Counted from the first letter of the stretch, positions 32,643 through 39,940 are shown. The stretch is 40,904 nucleotides of DNA from Lachnospiraceae bacterium (GCA_030537145.1 JAUNON010000024.1:1-40904), one strand, 5' to 3'. Notes: generated from the sequence alone by a model not told the origin. Program-made: numbers and translations.

Positions 32643-33811
32643 GAAATCCAATCGCAGAAAAGGCCAGGGCGATTAAGCCCTCCGGCATAAGAAAATTTTT
32701 TGATATTGTCAGTGAGATGGAGGATGTGGTTTCCCTTGGCGTGGGCGAACCGGATTTTGACACGCCCTGGGCAGTGAGAGATGAGGGAATTTATACACTG
32801 GAGCGGGGAAAGACCTTTTACACCTCCAATGCGGGTCTGAAGGAGCTGCGGGAAGAAATCTGCGCATATTTAAACCGCCGCTTCCAGGTATCATACGATC
32901 CGATTCATGAGACGCTGGTGACGGTGGGAGGCAGCGAGGCCATTGACCTAGCATTCCGCGCCATGCTTAATCCCGGCGATGAGGTGCTGATCCCGGAGCC
33001 GTGCTATGTATCTTATGTACCCTGTGCGGAGCTGGCGGATGGCGTTCCGGTGGTTATTAATCTGAAGGCGGAAAATGAATTCCGGCTGACAAAGCAGGAG
33101 CTTTTGGACGCAATTACAGAAAAGACGAAGATTCTGGTGCTTCCTTTCCCCAATAATCCTACAGGAGCGGTGATGACCCGGGAAAATCTGGAGGAAATCG
33201 CAGAAGTAATAAGAGAAAAAGATATTTTCGTGGTAAGCGATGAGATCTATGCGGAGCTGACCTATACGGGGGAGGATCATGTATCCATCGCCAGCTTGCC
33301 GGGGATGCGGGAGCGCACGATTCTGATCAACGGCTTCTCCAAATCTCATGCCATGACGGGATGGCGTCTGGGTTATTGCTGCGGGCCAAGAGAGATCATT
33401 GAGCAGATGGTGAAGATCCATCAATTTGCCATTATGTGTGCGCCCACCAACAGTCAGTATGCGGCGGTGACGGCTCTGAGGGATTGTGATGAAGAGGTAG
33501 ACAAGATGCGGGAGGCCTACAATCAGAGACGGCGCTATTTGATGCACGTTTTTCGGGAGATGGGGCTGCCCTGCTTCGAACCGTTTGGGGCGTTCTATGT
33601 CTTTCCCTGTATCAAGGAATTCGGTATGACCAGTGAAGAGTTTGCCACCAGGCTGCTGGAAGAAGAACGGGTAGCCGTGGTGCCGGGGGATGCTTTCGGA
33701 GGAAGCGGCGAGGGATTTATCCGTATTTCGTATGCGTATTCCCTGGAGGATCTGAAGATCGCCCTGGAGCGGCTGGACAGATTTGTCCGCAGGCTGCGGG
33801 AGCATAAGTAG
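32639..33811 (+). CDS. PLP-dependent class I/II aminotransferase
   Basis: The 390-residue protein starts with TTG, overlapping the lrp stop in a TTGA junction, with GGTGAC a few bases upstream; the next Met would remove conserved N-terminal sequence. Fold-type I motifs are all present: substrate-binding GVGEPDFDTP (34-43), VGGSEAI, PNNPTG (171-176, N173 binding the cofactor), DEIYAELTY (201-209) and the PLP lysine K235 in NGFSKSHAMTGWRLGY. The C-terminal Arg-containing segment FIRISYAYS contacts the substrate carboxylate. It resembles aspartate/aromatic/alanine aminotransferases of the PatA/AspB group; the exact amino acid is not deducible. It is co-expressed with the Lrp regulator and trmL (9-bp gap). 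Confidence 0.94.
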   Translation: MRNPIAEKARAIKPSGIRKFFDIVSEMEDVVSLGVGEPDFDTPWAVRDEGIYTLERGKTFYTSNAGLKELREEICAYLNRRFQVSYDPIHETLVTVGGSEAIDLAFRAMLNPGDEVLIPEPCYVSYVPCAELADGVPVVINLKAENEFRLTKQELLDAITEKTKILVLPFPNNPTGAVMTRENLEEIAEVIREKDIFVVSDEIYAELTYTGEDHVSIASLPGMRERTILINGFSKSHAMTGWRLGYCCGPREIIEQMVKIHQFAIMCAPTNSQYAAVTALRDCDEEVDKMREAYNQRRRYLMHVFREMGLPCFEPFGAFYVFPCIKEFGMTSEEFATRLLEEERVAVVPGDAFGGSGEGFIRISYAYSLEDLKIALERLDRFVRRLREHK

Positions 33812-33820
33812 GAGGTCAGG

Positions 33821-34324
33821 ATGCCAAGGCTGAATGTAGTGTTGTTGGAACCGGAAATCCCGGCCAATACGGGGAATATCGGCAGAACCTGTGTGGCCAC
33901 GGGTACCAGGCTTCATCTGATCGAGCCGCTGGGATTTCAGTTGACAGAGAAGGCCATCCGCCGTTCCGGCATGGATTACTGGGGCGATCTGGATGTGACC
34001 AGATATGCTGACTTTGATGATTTTCTGCAGAAAAATCCTGGAGCGAAGCTTTATATGGCCACCACGAAGGCACGAAAGGTGTATACGGAGGTGTCCTATG
34101 AGCCGGACTGCTATCTGGTGTTCGGCAAGGAAAGCGCCGGAATCCCGGAGGAGATCCTGCTGCGCTATCAGGAGACTAGTGTGCGCATTCCTATGATCGG
34201 GGAGACCCGTTCCCTGAACCTGAGTAATTCTGTGGCAATTATGCTGTATGAGGCGCTGAGGCAGAATCAGTTCGAGCATATGAAGCTGGAGGGAAATCTG
34301 CACAGGCTTCATTGGAGGACATAA
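33821..34324 (+). CDS. trmL: tRNA (cytidine(34)-2'-O)-methyltransferase
   Basis: The 167-residue SPOUT-class protein starts after AGGAGG. Hallmarks of the TrmL subgroup are VVLLEPEIPANTGNIGRTC (6-24), GMDYWGDL in the middle, VFGKESAGIPEEIL and the trefoil-knot segment RIPMIGETRSLNLSNSVAI near the C-terminus, which binds S-adenosylmethionine. It methylates the wobble nucleotide of certain leucine tRNAs. The length is normal (about 155-170). It lies 9 bp downstream of the aminotransferase and about 118 bp before the rRNA methyltransferase gene; no terminator was seen in that gap. Confidence 0.95.
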   Translation: MPRLNVVLLEPEIPANTGNIGRTCVATGTRLHLIEPLGFQLTEKAIRRSGMDYWGDLDVTRYADFDDFLQKNPGAKLYMATTKARKVYTEVSYEPDCYLVFGKESAGIPEEILLRYQETSVRIPMIGETRSLNLSNSVAIMLYEALRQNQFEHMKLEGNLHRLHWRT

Positions 34325-34442
34325 AGCGGCTGCAGGGCTGGTATTTGGTTTTTCTGGCTCAGACAGGGGCCTATAAGGGCGGAAACGGTGACTGGACCGG
34401 AAGAAACGGCCGGTACAGCGGTCAGGAATAAGGAGAAAAAAG

Positions 34443-35921
34443 ATGGGTTTGCCGCATTTGCCGGTGGAATTTACCGAACGTATGCGCCGTATTCTGGGAG
34501 AGGAATACGGCGCTTTTGAAAAAAGCTATGAAGAAGTCCGGAAATACGGACTGCGTGTGAATACAAAAAAAATCAGCCCGGAGGAGTTTGAACGGATCGC
34601 TCCGTTTCATTTGACGCCGATCCCCTGGATACCGGGCGGCTATTATTATCTGGAAGAGGATGCCCCGGCGCGGCACCCTTTTTACTATGCGGGTCTTTAT
34701 TACCTTCAGGAGCCCAGCGCTATGACTCCGGCCAGTATACTGGATGTGGAACCGGGGGAACGGGTGCTGGATCTTTGCGCCGCTCCCGGCGGGAAGGCAA
34801 CGGCCCTAGGGGCGAAGCTGCAAGGGCGTGGGCTTTTGGTGGCCAATGATATAAGCGCCTCCCGCTGCAGGGCCCTGTTAAAAAATATTGAAGTATTCGG
34901 TATTCCTAATTCCTTTGTGTCAAATGGAGTTCCGGCGCGATTAGAGGAGCGGTTCCCGGAGTTCTTTGATAAAATTCTGGTAGATGCACCCTGCTCCGGA
35001 GAGGGGATGTTCCGGAAGGATTCGGACACGATTCGGGCCTGGTATCCCGAAAAACCGGGAGAGTGCGCAAAAATCCAGAAGGATATCGTACTGCGGGCGG
35101 CGGATATGCTGCGCCCCGGCGGGACGATGCTTTATTCCACCTGTACCTTTGCTCCGGAAGAAAATGAGGAATTAGTCCGCTACCTGCTAGAGCAGCGGCC
35201 CAGGATGCGGCTGGAAACCATCCCTTACCGGGAGGGCTTTTCCCAGGGACTTGAGGGTATGGAGCAGTGCGTCCGCCTCTGGCCCCACAAAATGGGGGGA
35301 GAAGGTCATTTTATGGCTCTGCTGCGCAAGCAGGGAATAGAAGGGAACGCTTGCGGGCGTTTCGGAGACAGAGCAGACAAGGCGCTGGAAGGAAATGAAA
35401 GGGCCAATAAAGGAAGGAAGCGGGGGAAAGTCCGGAGGACACCGGGAGATGAACGGAATTGTTCTGGCAAAGGTCAGGAGGAGAGACAGCAGCAGGCCAT
35501 ATTGCAGGAATTTTTCCGGGAGGTGAAGCTGCAGACAGAACCGGAATTGCTTCCGAAGCATATGGAAATCCGGAGCGGACAGGTATATCTGGCGGCTTCT
35601 CTGCTGCCGGAGGTATCCGGAATTCCGTTTTTGCGCAACGGCTTGTATTTGGGAGAACTGAAAAAGAACCGTTTTGAGCCGAGCCAGTCCCTGGCCATGG
35701 CGCTGGATAGGGGGAGCTATGCCTCTGTGCTGGATCTGGATTCTGGGGATCAGAGAATATTTCATTATCTGCGGGGAGAAACGATAGATACAGAGCCGGG
35801 AGAGACCGCCCGTGCGGAGGGCTGGCAGCTCGTCTGTGTCAACGGGTATCCGCTGGGCTGGGGGAAGCTGGTCAATGGTTTGCTGAAGAATAAGTATCAT
35901 CCGGGATGGCGGATGGCGTAA
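34443..35921 (+). CDS. RsmF-like rRNA (cytosine-C5) methyltransferase
   Basis: The 492-residue protein starts after AAGGAG. An N-terminal substrate-binding region is followed by the NOL1/NOP2/Sun catalytic domain: SAM-binding DLCAAPGGKAT (110-120), VDAPCSGEGMF with C184 (motif IV), and YSTCTFAPEENEE with catalytic C234 (motif VI). A basic, low-complexity linker (about 305-345) leads to a C-terminal RsmF-type/PUA-like domain (LYLGELKKNRFEPSQSLAMAL, NGYPLGWGKLVNGLLKNKYHPGW). It methylates cytosines in 16S rRNA, as in the RsmF/YebU group. The linker is rich in Lys, Arg and Gly. The gene is followed by a large inverted repeat and the tRNA promoter. Confidence 0.93.
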   Translation: MGLPHLPVEFTERMRRILGEEYGAFEKSYEEVRKYGLRVNTKKISPEEFERIAPFHLTPIPWIPGGYYYLEEDAPARHPFYYAGLYYLQEPSAMTPASILDVEPGERVLDLCAAPGGKATALGAKLQGRGLLVANDISASRCRALLKNIEVFGIPNSFVSNGVPARLEERFPEFFDKILVDAPCSGEGMFRKDSDTIRAWYPEKPGECAKIQKDIVLRAADMLRPGGTMLYSTCTFAPEENEELVRYLLEQRPRMRLETIPYREGFSQGLEGMEQCVRLWPHKMGGEGHFMALLRKQGIEGNACGRFGDRADKALEGNERANKGRKRGKVRRTPGDERNCSGKGQEERQQQAILQEFFREVKLQTEPELLPKHMEIRSGQVYLAASLLPEVSGIPFLRNGLYLGELKKNRFEPSQSLAMALDRGSYASVLDLDSGDQRIFHYLRGETIDTEPGETARAEGWQLVCVNGYPLGWGKLVNGLLKNKYHPGWRMA

Positions 35922-35946
35922 AAGCGGCTGCGGCTGATGGCTAAAC

Positions 35947-36021
35947 GCCATATGCCAAATCTCAGGAATGCCTGTTTATATGCAAGCATAACACATCCAT
36001 TTCTGAGATTTGCCGTATGGC
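35947..36021. repeat. Large inverted repeat after the rRNA methyltransferase gene
   Basis: The 24-nt arms (35947-35970 and 35998-36021) match at 21 positions as inverted copies; the left arm starts GCCATATG. The 27-nt loop contains a further small TATG/CATA hairpin. There is no T-run after it, so it is unlikely to be a standard terminator. It lies between the methyltransferase gene and the tRNA promoter. Confidence 0.7.
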
Positions 36022-36061
36022 CGAATAGTTCAAAAAATTCCGGAAAATTGAAGAAACGCAC

Positions 36062-36090
36062 TTGACATTTTGGAAAGCCGATGTTACAAT
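36062..36090 (+). promoter_or_regulatory. Promoter of the tRNA-Pro/tRNA-Gly unit
   Basis: A consensus TTGACA (36062-36067), 17-bp spacer and TACAAT (36085-36090). The predicted start is about 15 nt before the first tRNA. Confidence 0.85.
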
Positions 36091-36111
36091 AATCAAGCTG
36101 AATGAAGACGG

Positions 36112-36185
36112 CGATGCGTGGCTCAGCTTGGTAGAGCGCTGCGTTCGGGACGCAGAGGTCGCAAGTTCAAATCTTGTCGCATCGA
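36112..36185 (+). tRNA. tRNA-Pro (anticodon CGG)
   Basis: The 74-nt cloverleaf has a perfect 7-bp acceptor CGATGCG/CGCATCG and a D-arm GCTC/GAGC. The anticodon stem CTGCG/CGCAG has loop TTCGGGA (anticodon CGG, reading CCG). The T-arm is GCAAG-TTCAAAT-CTTGT with one G-U pair, and the discriminator is A. A first-position C is typical of tRNA-Pro. CCA is not encoded. Confidence 0.93.
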
Positions 36186-36202
36186 CTTCCTTGGCAGGGG
36201 CG

Positions 36203-36239
36203 CTGCCCGCTTGAATATCAAGTGGGCAGTTACTTTTTT
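36203..36239 (+). terminator. Hairpin terminator between tRNA-Pro and tRNA-Gly
   Basis: CTGCCCGCTTGA pairs with TCAAGTGGGCAG (12 bp with one G-U pair, 3-nt loop). TTAC and six T follow. It may end part of the tRNA-Pro transcripts; tRNA-Gly would then depend on read-through or its own start. Confidence 0.75.
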
Positions 36240-36264
36240 AAAAATATAATTTCATATGCGATAT

Positions 36265-36335
36265 GCGGGTGTAGTTCAATGGTAGAACACCAGCCTTCCA
36301 AGCTGGATACGTGGGTTCGATTCCCATCACCCGCT
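36265..36335 (+). tRNA. tRNA-Gly (anticodon TCC), copy 1
   Basis: The 71-nt cloverleaf has acceptor GCGGGTG/CACCCGC. The anticodon stem CCAGC/GCTGG has loop CTTCCAA (anticodon TCC, reading GGA). The T-arm has GTGGG/CCCAT pairing with TTCGATT, and the discriminator is T. CCA is not encoded. Confidence 0.95.
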
Positions 36336-36377
36336 TATTTTTATGCCCGGAAATGAAAAATTCCCCTGGGTGACGGG

Positions 36378-36406
36378 TTGCTTGTTACGCTGCGTAATGG
36401 TGTAAT
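36378..36406 (+). promoter_or_regulatory. MerR-gene promoter with dyad in the spacer
   Basis: TTGCTT (36378-36383), a 17-bp spacer and TGTAAT (36401-36406). The spacer is filled by the palindrome TTACGC-T-GCGTAA (36385-36397), centred between the two boxes. An operator in the -35/-10 spacer is the hallmark of MerR-family sites and predicts autoregulation by the following gene. Confidence 0.65.
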
Positions 36407-36432
36407 GTAAGCAGCGAAAGGAGGTGGGAGCT

Positions 36433-37179
36433 ATGTCGAAATACACAACAGGAGAGATTGCAAAGCTCTGTGGTGTGACTGTCAGAACCGTTCAGTATTA
36501 CGATACGAGGAATATACTAATTCCCAGTGAGCTGAGCGAGGGCGGCAGACGGCTGTATTCAGAGGATGATTTGAAAAAAATGAAGATCATCTGCTTCCTT
36601 CGCGAAGCCGGACTGCCGATCAAAAGCATCGGCGAGGTGCTTTCTGAGGAAGATACGGGCAGTATTATCTCTATTCTGCTGGAGCAGCAGGAACAAGTAC
36701 TGCGCCAGGAGCTAAACGAATGTCAGACAAAGCTAAATGTACTGGAACAGATCCGGCGCGAGCTGAAGGGCGTAGATAATTTCTCTGTTGAAACCATAGG
36801 TGATATAGCTCGTATAATGAAAAATAAGAAAGCTCTTTGGAGACTTCGCAGACGAATGATTATGGCTGGCATCGTGATGGATGTGATTGAGATTGGAACG
36901 GCGGTCTTTTGGTGGCAGTCTGGTATTTGGTGGCCGTTTGCAGCGGGGATGTGTATGGTGATTGCTTTGGGTGTGTGGATCTCAGCTTATTATTTCAAGC
37001 GTATAGCCTACATTTGTCCGCAATGCCATGAAGTGTTTAAGCCGCGGTTTAAGGATGCGTTTTTTACTTATCATACCCCCAGGACCCGTAAGCTCACTTG
37101 TCCGAAATGTGGCCGTAGAGGGCACTGCGTGGAAATCTATGGTGAGGAACTCCGCGGTGAGAAAGCAGGTGAAAAATGA
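36433..37179 (+). CDS. Membrane-anchored MerR-family regulator with zinc ribbon
   Basis: The start is the ATG at 36433 after AGGAGGTG; the GTG at 36424 lies in that site. The 248-residue product begins with a MerR winged helix (TTGEIAKLCGVTVRTVQYYD, 5-24; ILIPSELSEGGRRLYSEDD, 28-46). A coiled-coil dimerisation helix follows (about 78-112). Unlike ordinary MerR proteins it continues into two membrane helices (about 142-161 and 166-187) and a cytosolic four-Cys zinc site (C195, C198, C223, C226). It is thus a tethered transcription factor. The last bases overlap the start of the CPBP protease gene (ATGA), so both are made together. Signal and target genes beyond its own promoter are unknown. 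Confidence 0.88.
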   Translation: MSKYTTGEIAKLCGVTVRTVQYYDTRNILIPSELSEGGRRLYSEDDLKKMKIICFLREAGLPIKSIGEVLSEEDTGSIISILLEQQEQVLRQELNECQTKLNVLEQIRRELKGVDNFSVETIGDIARIMKNKKALWRLRRRMIMAGIVMDVIEIGTAVFWWQSGIWWPFAAGMCMVIALGVWISAYYFKRIAYICPQCHEVFKPRFKDAFFTYHTPRTRKLTCPKCGRRGHCVEIYGEELRGEKAGEK

Positions 37180-37934
37180 GAAAATTAAAAAAACCGTTTT
37201 TATTTTCACTGGCCATATTTCCCATTGCTGTAATAGCCGCAGCTTTTACCTGCTTTTACCAGCTTGAAATGTATCCCGCGCAGGTTCTTGAGAAGGCAAT
37301 CGCGCAGATCGGCAGTAAAGAACTGCTTATTTTGGCTTCAATCATACAAACAGCGGTATATACGTTTGCCTGCAGCTTCTTTGGATACATCCTTGCACAA
37401 AAGGCAGGCTTCTGGAAACCGCTCAAGCTTGAGAAAAACAAAATTTTGCAGACGGTGTTTTGGTCTGTCATTTTAGGGGGATTGTTCAGCCTGGATTACT
37501 GGACGTTTGGAAGTGTTATTCCCGGAGTAAAAGAGGCAACCGCTGCAGGGATGACCTTAAGCGGCGTTGCTGCTTCCGTTTTGTACGGCGGCATAATTGA
37601 AGAAATAATGCTTAGATTGTTTTTCATGTCGCTGCTTGCCGTACTTATTTGGAAGCTGTTTTTCAGAGGCGCCGGAAAAGAGCGCGTTCCAGGCGGCGCA
37701 GCCGTTGCGGCCAATATCATTTCGGCGTGCTTTTTTGCGGCGGGACATTTGCCTGCGACAATTTCCATTTTTGGTGAAATAACTCCCCTGATCCTTTTCC
37801 GCTGCTTTTTGCTCAATGGCGGGTTTGGCGTTTTCTTTGGCTGGCTATACCGCAGGCATGGTATCTGGTATGCCATGCTGGGACATAGCCTGCTGCATAT
37901 CGTTAGCAAAATGATCTGGCTTGTTTTCGCATAG
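37176..37934 (+). CDS. CPBP-family intramembrane metalloprotease
   Basis: The 252-residue protein overlaps the MerR gene by four bases. About seven to eight hydrophobic segments are visible. The CPBP (Abi/Rce1) motifs are complete: motif 1 E142-E143-xxx-R147 (IIEEIMLR), motif 2 F187-xxx-H191 (FFAAGH), an Asn near 214 in FLLNGG, and motif 4 H237 in AMLGHSLLHI. Members cleave membrane substrates or serve in bacteriocin immunity and prenyl-protein-like processing. The tight coupling to a membrane-anchored regulator makes that regulator a candidate substrate or partner; this is an inference. It is followed by a 287-bp gap with a promoter for the next gene. Confidence 0.9.
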   Translation: MRKLKKPFLFSLAIFPIAVIAAAFTCFYQLEMYPAQVLEKAIAQIGSKELLILASIIQTAVYTFACSFFGYILAQKAGFWKPLKLEKNKILQTVFWSVILGGLFSLDYWTFGSVIPGVKEATAAGMTLSGVAASVLYGGIIEEIMLRLFFMSLLAVLIWKLFFRGAGKERVPGGAAVAANIISACFFAAGHLPATISIFGEITPLILFRCFLLNGGFGVFFGWLYRRHGIWYAMLGHSLLHIVSKMIWLVFA

Positions 37935-38038
37935 GAAAATGCTCTGCAATTCCTGTGCGGGAAGCCTCCGGCAGGGACTCATTTGTGTGAGAGGCGGACG
38001 ATGCAATAGGGAATGAAAGCATTTTTTGACAAAAATGT

Positions 38039-38068
38039 TTGACTTTTTCAAAAGGAATATGCTAAAAT
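38039..38068 (+). promoter_or_regulatory. Promoter of DUF2798-like gene
   Basis: TTGACT (38039-38044), an 18-bp spacer ending TGC (extended -10) and TAAAAT (38063-38068). A further TTGACA at 38026-38031 lies just upstream without a matching -10. The leader is about 150 nt; no riboswitch-like fold was recognised in it. The rest of the 37935-38221 gap shows nothing else. Confidence 0.65.
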
Positions 38069-38221
38069 CTGAGAGCTAATAAAATAAAAGACATAATACA
38101 TGATGACACAGGTAGTGCTTTGCACGTAAATCTGATTACGGAACATGAATCTCGTTTCGTAGGAATATTGGATTGCGTAAGGGCTGCCTGTGTTTTTGTA
38201 TGTCATGGAGGAGGAAAAGTT

Positions 38222-38773
38222 ATGCCAAGAAATCAGTTTCAAAGGATGGTGTTTGCCTTCCTGACCGTTCTGGTAACGGTTCATGCTTATGTGTTTTACA
38301 GTCTGTATGTGGTTAATGGTACCACATTAATGCAGGTGACAGGCGCCGATTCTGTCATTCACGCATTGAATGCACAGGGCGGAGTCTATATGTTCGGAAG
38401 AATGCTGCCGATATGGGCGGTGATTCTGATTGAATTTGTATTTGCCTATGGATTAGAATGCGTCATGGGAAGTCCATGCTCCTTCCGGCTTGCCTGCAAA
38501 AACTTTGACATGAAGGAAACGCATCCGGTTATTTTTGAGAGCGCCATTATTTGTGCAACGGTGGGGCTGATGTGTCCGGCAATGAGCTTTCTGGCCGCGT
38601 GGTTTTATTATCCATATTATGCAGGCTTTCATCCGGCCACGCTGCTGGCAAACTGGCTGAAGCTGGTATGCTTCAATTTCCCGTTTGCATTTTTCAGCCA
38701 GTTGTTTTTCATCCAGCCATTCATCAGGACGGTATTTCGGTTTTTGTTTCGCAAGGACATTGCAAAAAGATAA
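38222..38773 (+). CDS. DUF2798-like four-helix membrane protein
   Basis: The start is the ATG at 38222 with GGAGGAGG upstream; an earlier in-frame ATG at 38120 has no binding site. The 183-residue product begins MPRNQFQRMVFAFLTVLVTV and has about four membrane helices. The PRNxFQ...VFxxxT opening and the HxxVFESAIICATVGLMCPAMS segment resemble DUF2798-type proteins, which carry two copies of a helical pair; the similarity of the two halves fits this. No catalytic motif is visible. It is monocistronic, with a strong promoter, between the CPBP gene and the CarD-like gene, inside the tRNA-repeat-bounded segment. Confidence 0.8.
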   Translation: MPRNQFQRMVFAFLTVLVTVHAYVFYSLYVVNGTTLMQVTGADSVIHALNAQGGVYMFGRMLPIWAVILIEFVFAYGLECVMGSPCSFRLACKNFDMKETHPVIFESAIICATVGLMCPAMSFLAAWFYYPYYAGFHPATLLANWLKLVCFNFPFAFFSQLFFIQPFIRTVFRFLFRKDIAKR

Positions 38774-38980
38774 GGACCGTTATTTTTCACAAAAATATTC
38801 CCCTGTATTGTAGGGCATAGTTCACAAAAATCCGGGAATTGCGCAAATTTATCTTACAAAACAGACTTTTTATTGATAAAATAAATACAAGAAGATAAGA
38901 AGATGATGTATAATTGCGCATAGCTTATGCAAAAATGCAGGGCGGTGTGATGGAACAGGCATGAGAGGTGAAGAGTGGCC

Positions 38981-39493
38981 ATGTATCAGGTTGGAGAATA
39001 TGTTGTGAAAATAAATTGCGGTATCTGCAGGATAGAGGATATCACGCATCTGGATATGCCCAGTGTAGATAAGAATAAGCTGTATTATCTGCTGATCCCC
39101 AGAGAGGAAGAAAAGACGAAGCTGTATGTTCCGGTGGAGTCGGAGCATCCCGGAATCCGTAAGGTGATGAGTAGTGACAAAGCCTGGGAGCTTATTGAGA
39201 TGATTCCGGAGATTGAGACTGCCTGGATTTCCGATGATAAGCAGCGGGAGCAGAGATACAAAGCCGCACTGAAAAGCAGCGAACCGGAGCAGCTGATCAG
39301 CATTATCAAAAACATTTATCTGCGCAAGAAAAAGAGAGATGCGCTTGGAAAGAAAAACACAGCTACTGATGAGCGCTATTTTAAGCTGGCGGAGGATACC
39401 CTGTATTCAGAGCTGGCCTTTGCATTAGGAAAAGATAAAAAGGATATGAAATCGCTGATCACAGAAACCATAGAGAAAAAGCAGCAAAATTGA
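38981..39493 (+). CDS. CarD-like (CarD_TRCF) transcription regulator
   Basis: I prefer the ATG at 38981 (family-like MYQVGEYVVKINCGICRIED); the GTG at 38975 is closer to AGAGGTG and remains possible. The 170-residue protein has an N-terminal CarD/TRCF RNA-polymerase-interacting domain (about 1-60) and a helical C-terminal domain (about 65-165, YKAALKSSEPEQLISIIKNI and following). The C-terminal domain matches CdnL/CarD-type DNA-contacting modules. Such proteins bind the RNA polymerase beta subunit and stabilise open complexes. A TATAAT at 38909-38914 may be its -10, but no good -35 accompanies it. Nothing in the 207-bp upstream gap looks like a terminator. Confidence 0.85.
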   Translation: MYQVGEYVVKINCGICRIEDITHLDMPSVDKNKLYYLLIPREEEKTKLYVPVESEHPGIRKVMSSDKAWELIEMIPEIETAWISDDKQREQRYKAALKSSEPEQLISIIKNIYLRKKKRDALGKKNTATDERYFKLAEDTLYSELAFALGKDKKDMKSLITETIEKKQQN

Positions 39494-39658
39494 GATACAA
39501 AACAACAGCCCTTTTTATGATATTTAAGAAAGATCTGTCCGAATCCCCGCCGGTGTGTATCCTACAGACAGCCCTTTTGCAGAATCGAGCAGGCGTAAAA
39601 TGCCGTCTCTGTAGTAGCCCGCACACCGTCGCAGCGGATTAAAATACTGTCTTTTGCC
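39494..39658. other. Intergenic tail after CarD-like gene
   Basis: About 165 bp between the CarD-like stop and the repeated tRNA sequence show no gene, clear promoter or terminator. The sequence just before the repeat (39651-39658) is unrelated to the 5' half of tRNA-Pro, so the duplication breakpoint is sharp. Confidence 0.5.
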
Positions 39659-39689
39659 GAGATCGCAAGTTCAAATCTTGCCGCATCGA
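39659..39689 (+). pseudogene. tRNA-Pro 3' fragment
   Basis: Only the T-arm (GCAAG-TTCAAAT-CTTGC, fully paired) and the 3' acceptor strand CGCATCG-A of tRNA-Pro are present. The 5' half is missing, so it cannot be a functional tRNA. Confidence 0.9.
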
Positions 39690-39706
39690 CTTCCTTGGCA
39701 GGGGCG

Positions 39707-39744
39707 CTGCCCGCTTGAATATCAAGCGGGCAGTTACTTTTTTT
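39707..39744 (+). terminator. Hairpin terminator, second copy
   Basis: CTGCCCGCTTGA/TCAAGCGGGCAG is a perfect 12-bp stem with a 3-nt loop, followed by TTAC and seven T. It is more perfect than the copy at 36203-36239. Confidence 0.78.
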
Positions 39745-39769
39745 GAAAATATAGTTTCATATGCAATGT

Positions 39770-39840
39770 GCGGGTGTAGTTCAATGGTAGAACACCAGCC
39801 TTCCAAGCTGGATACGTGGGTTCGATTCCCATCACCCGCT
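39770..39840 (+). tRNA. tRNA-Gly (anticodon TCC), copy 2
   Basis: Identical over 71 nt to the copy at 36265-36335, with full cloverleaf. It has no obvious promoter of its own, because the upstream tRNA-Pro promoter was not duplicated. Confidence 0.95.
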
Positions 39841-39940
39841 TATTTTTGTGCTTATTTTTCCGCTGCTATTCACTCCGCGGTCTAAAGGAGGGGCTTTTCT
39901 GTCGGCGCAGCCCGGCTCCGGTTTACGTAAAAGGAAACGG

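Larger units (their letters stand above)
36155..36346 (+). repeat. Direct repeat, left copy (tRNA-Pro 3' part to tRNA-Gly)
   Basis: About 192 bp covering the last 31 bases of tRNA-Pro, the hairpin terminator, tRNA-Gly and a few bases beyond recurs at 39659-39851. There are only about ten differences, one of them a 1-base indel in the T-run. Repeat spacing is about 3.5 kb. Confidence 0.9.
39659..39851 (+). repeat. Direct repeat, right copy (truncated tRNA-Pro to tRNA-Gly)
   Basis: Second copy of the repeat at 36155-36346, about 95% identical, with an identical tRNA-Gly. It bounds the segment with the MerR, CPBP, DUF2798-like and CarD-like genes. Confidence 0.9.

Noticed and set aside
32948..34312. 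454-codon minus-strand open frame opposite the aminotransferase and trmL
   Set aside because: Both plus-strand genes are certain by motifs; the antisense frame is His/Gln/Arg rich and crosses an intergenic junction.
36174..36356. 60-codon frame spanning the tRNA-Pro end and tRNA-Gly
   Set aside because: It translates the tRNA-Gly gene itself (the well-known spurious CSSMVEHQPSKLD type of product).
36155..39851. Classical integrative element at tRNA-Pro
   Set aside because: No integrase or mobilisation gene lies between the repeats, and the repeat extends through a whole second tRNA, which fits duplication or homologous recombination better. Kept as an open question in the findings.
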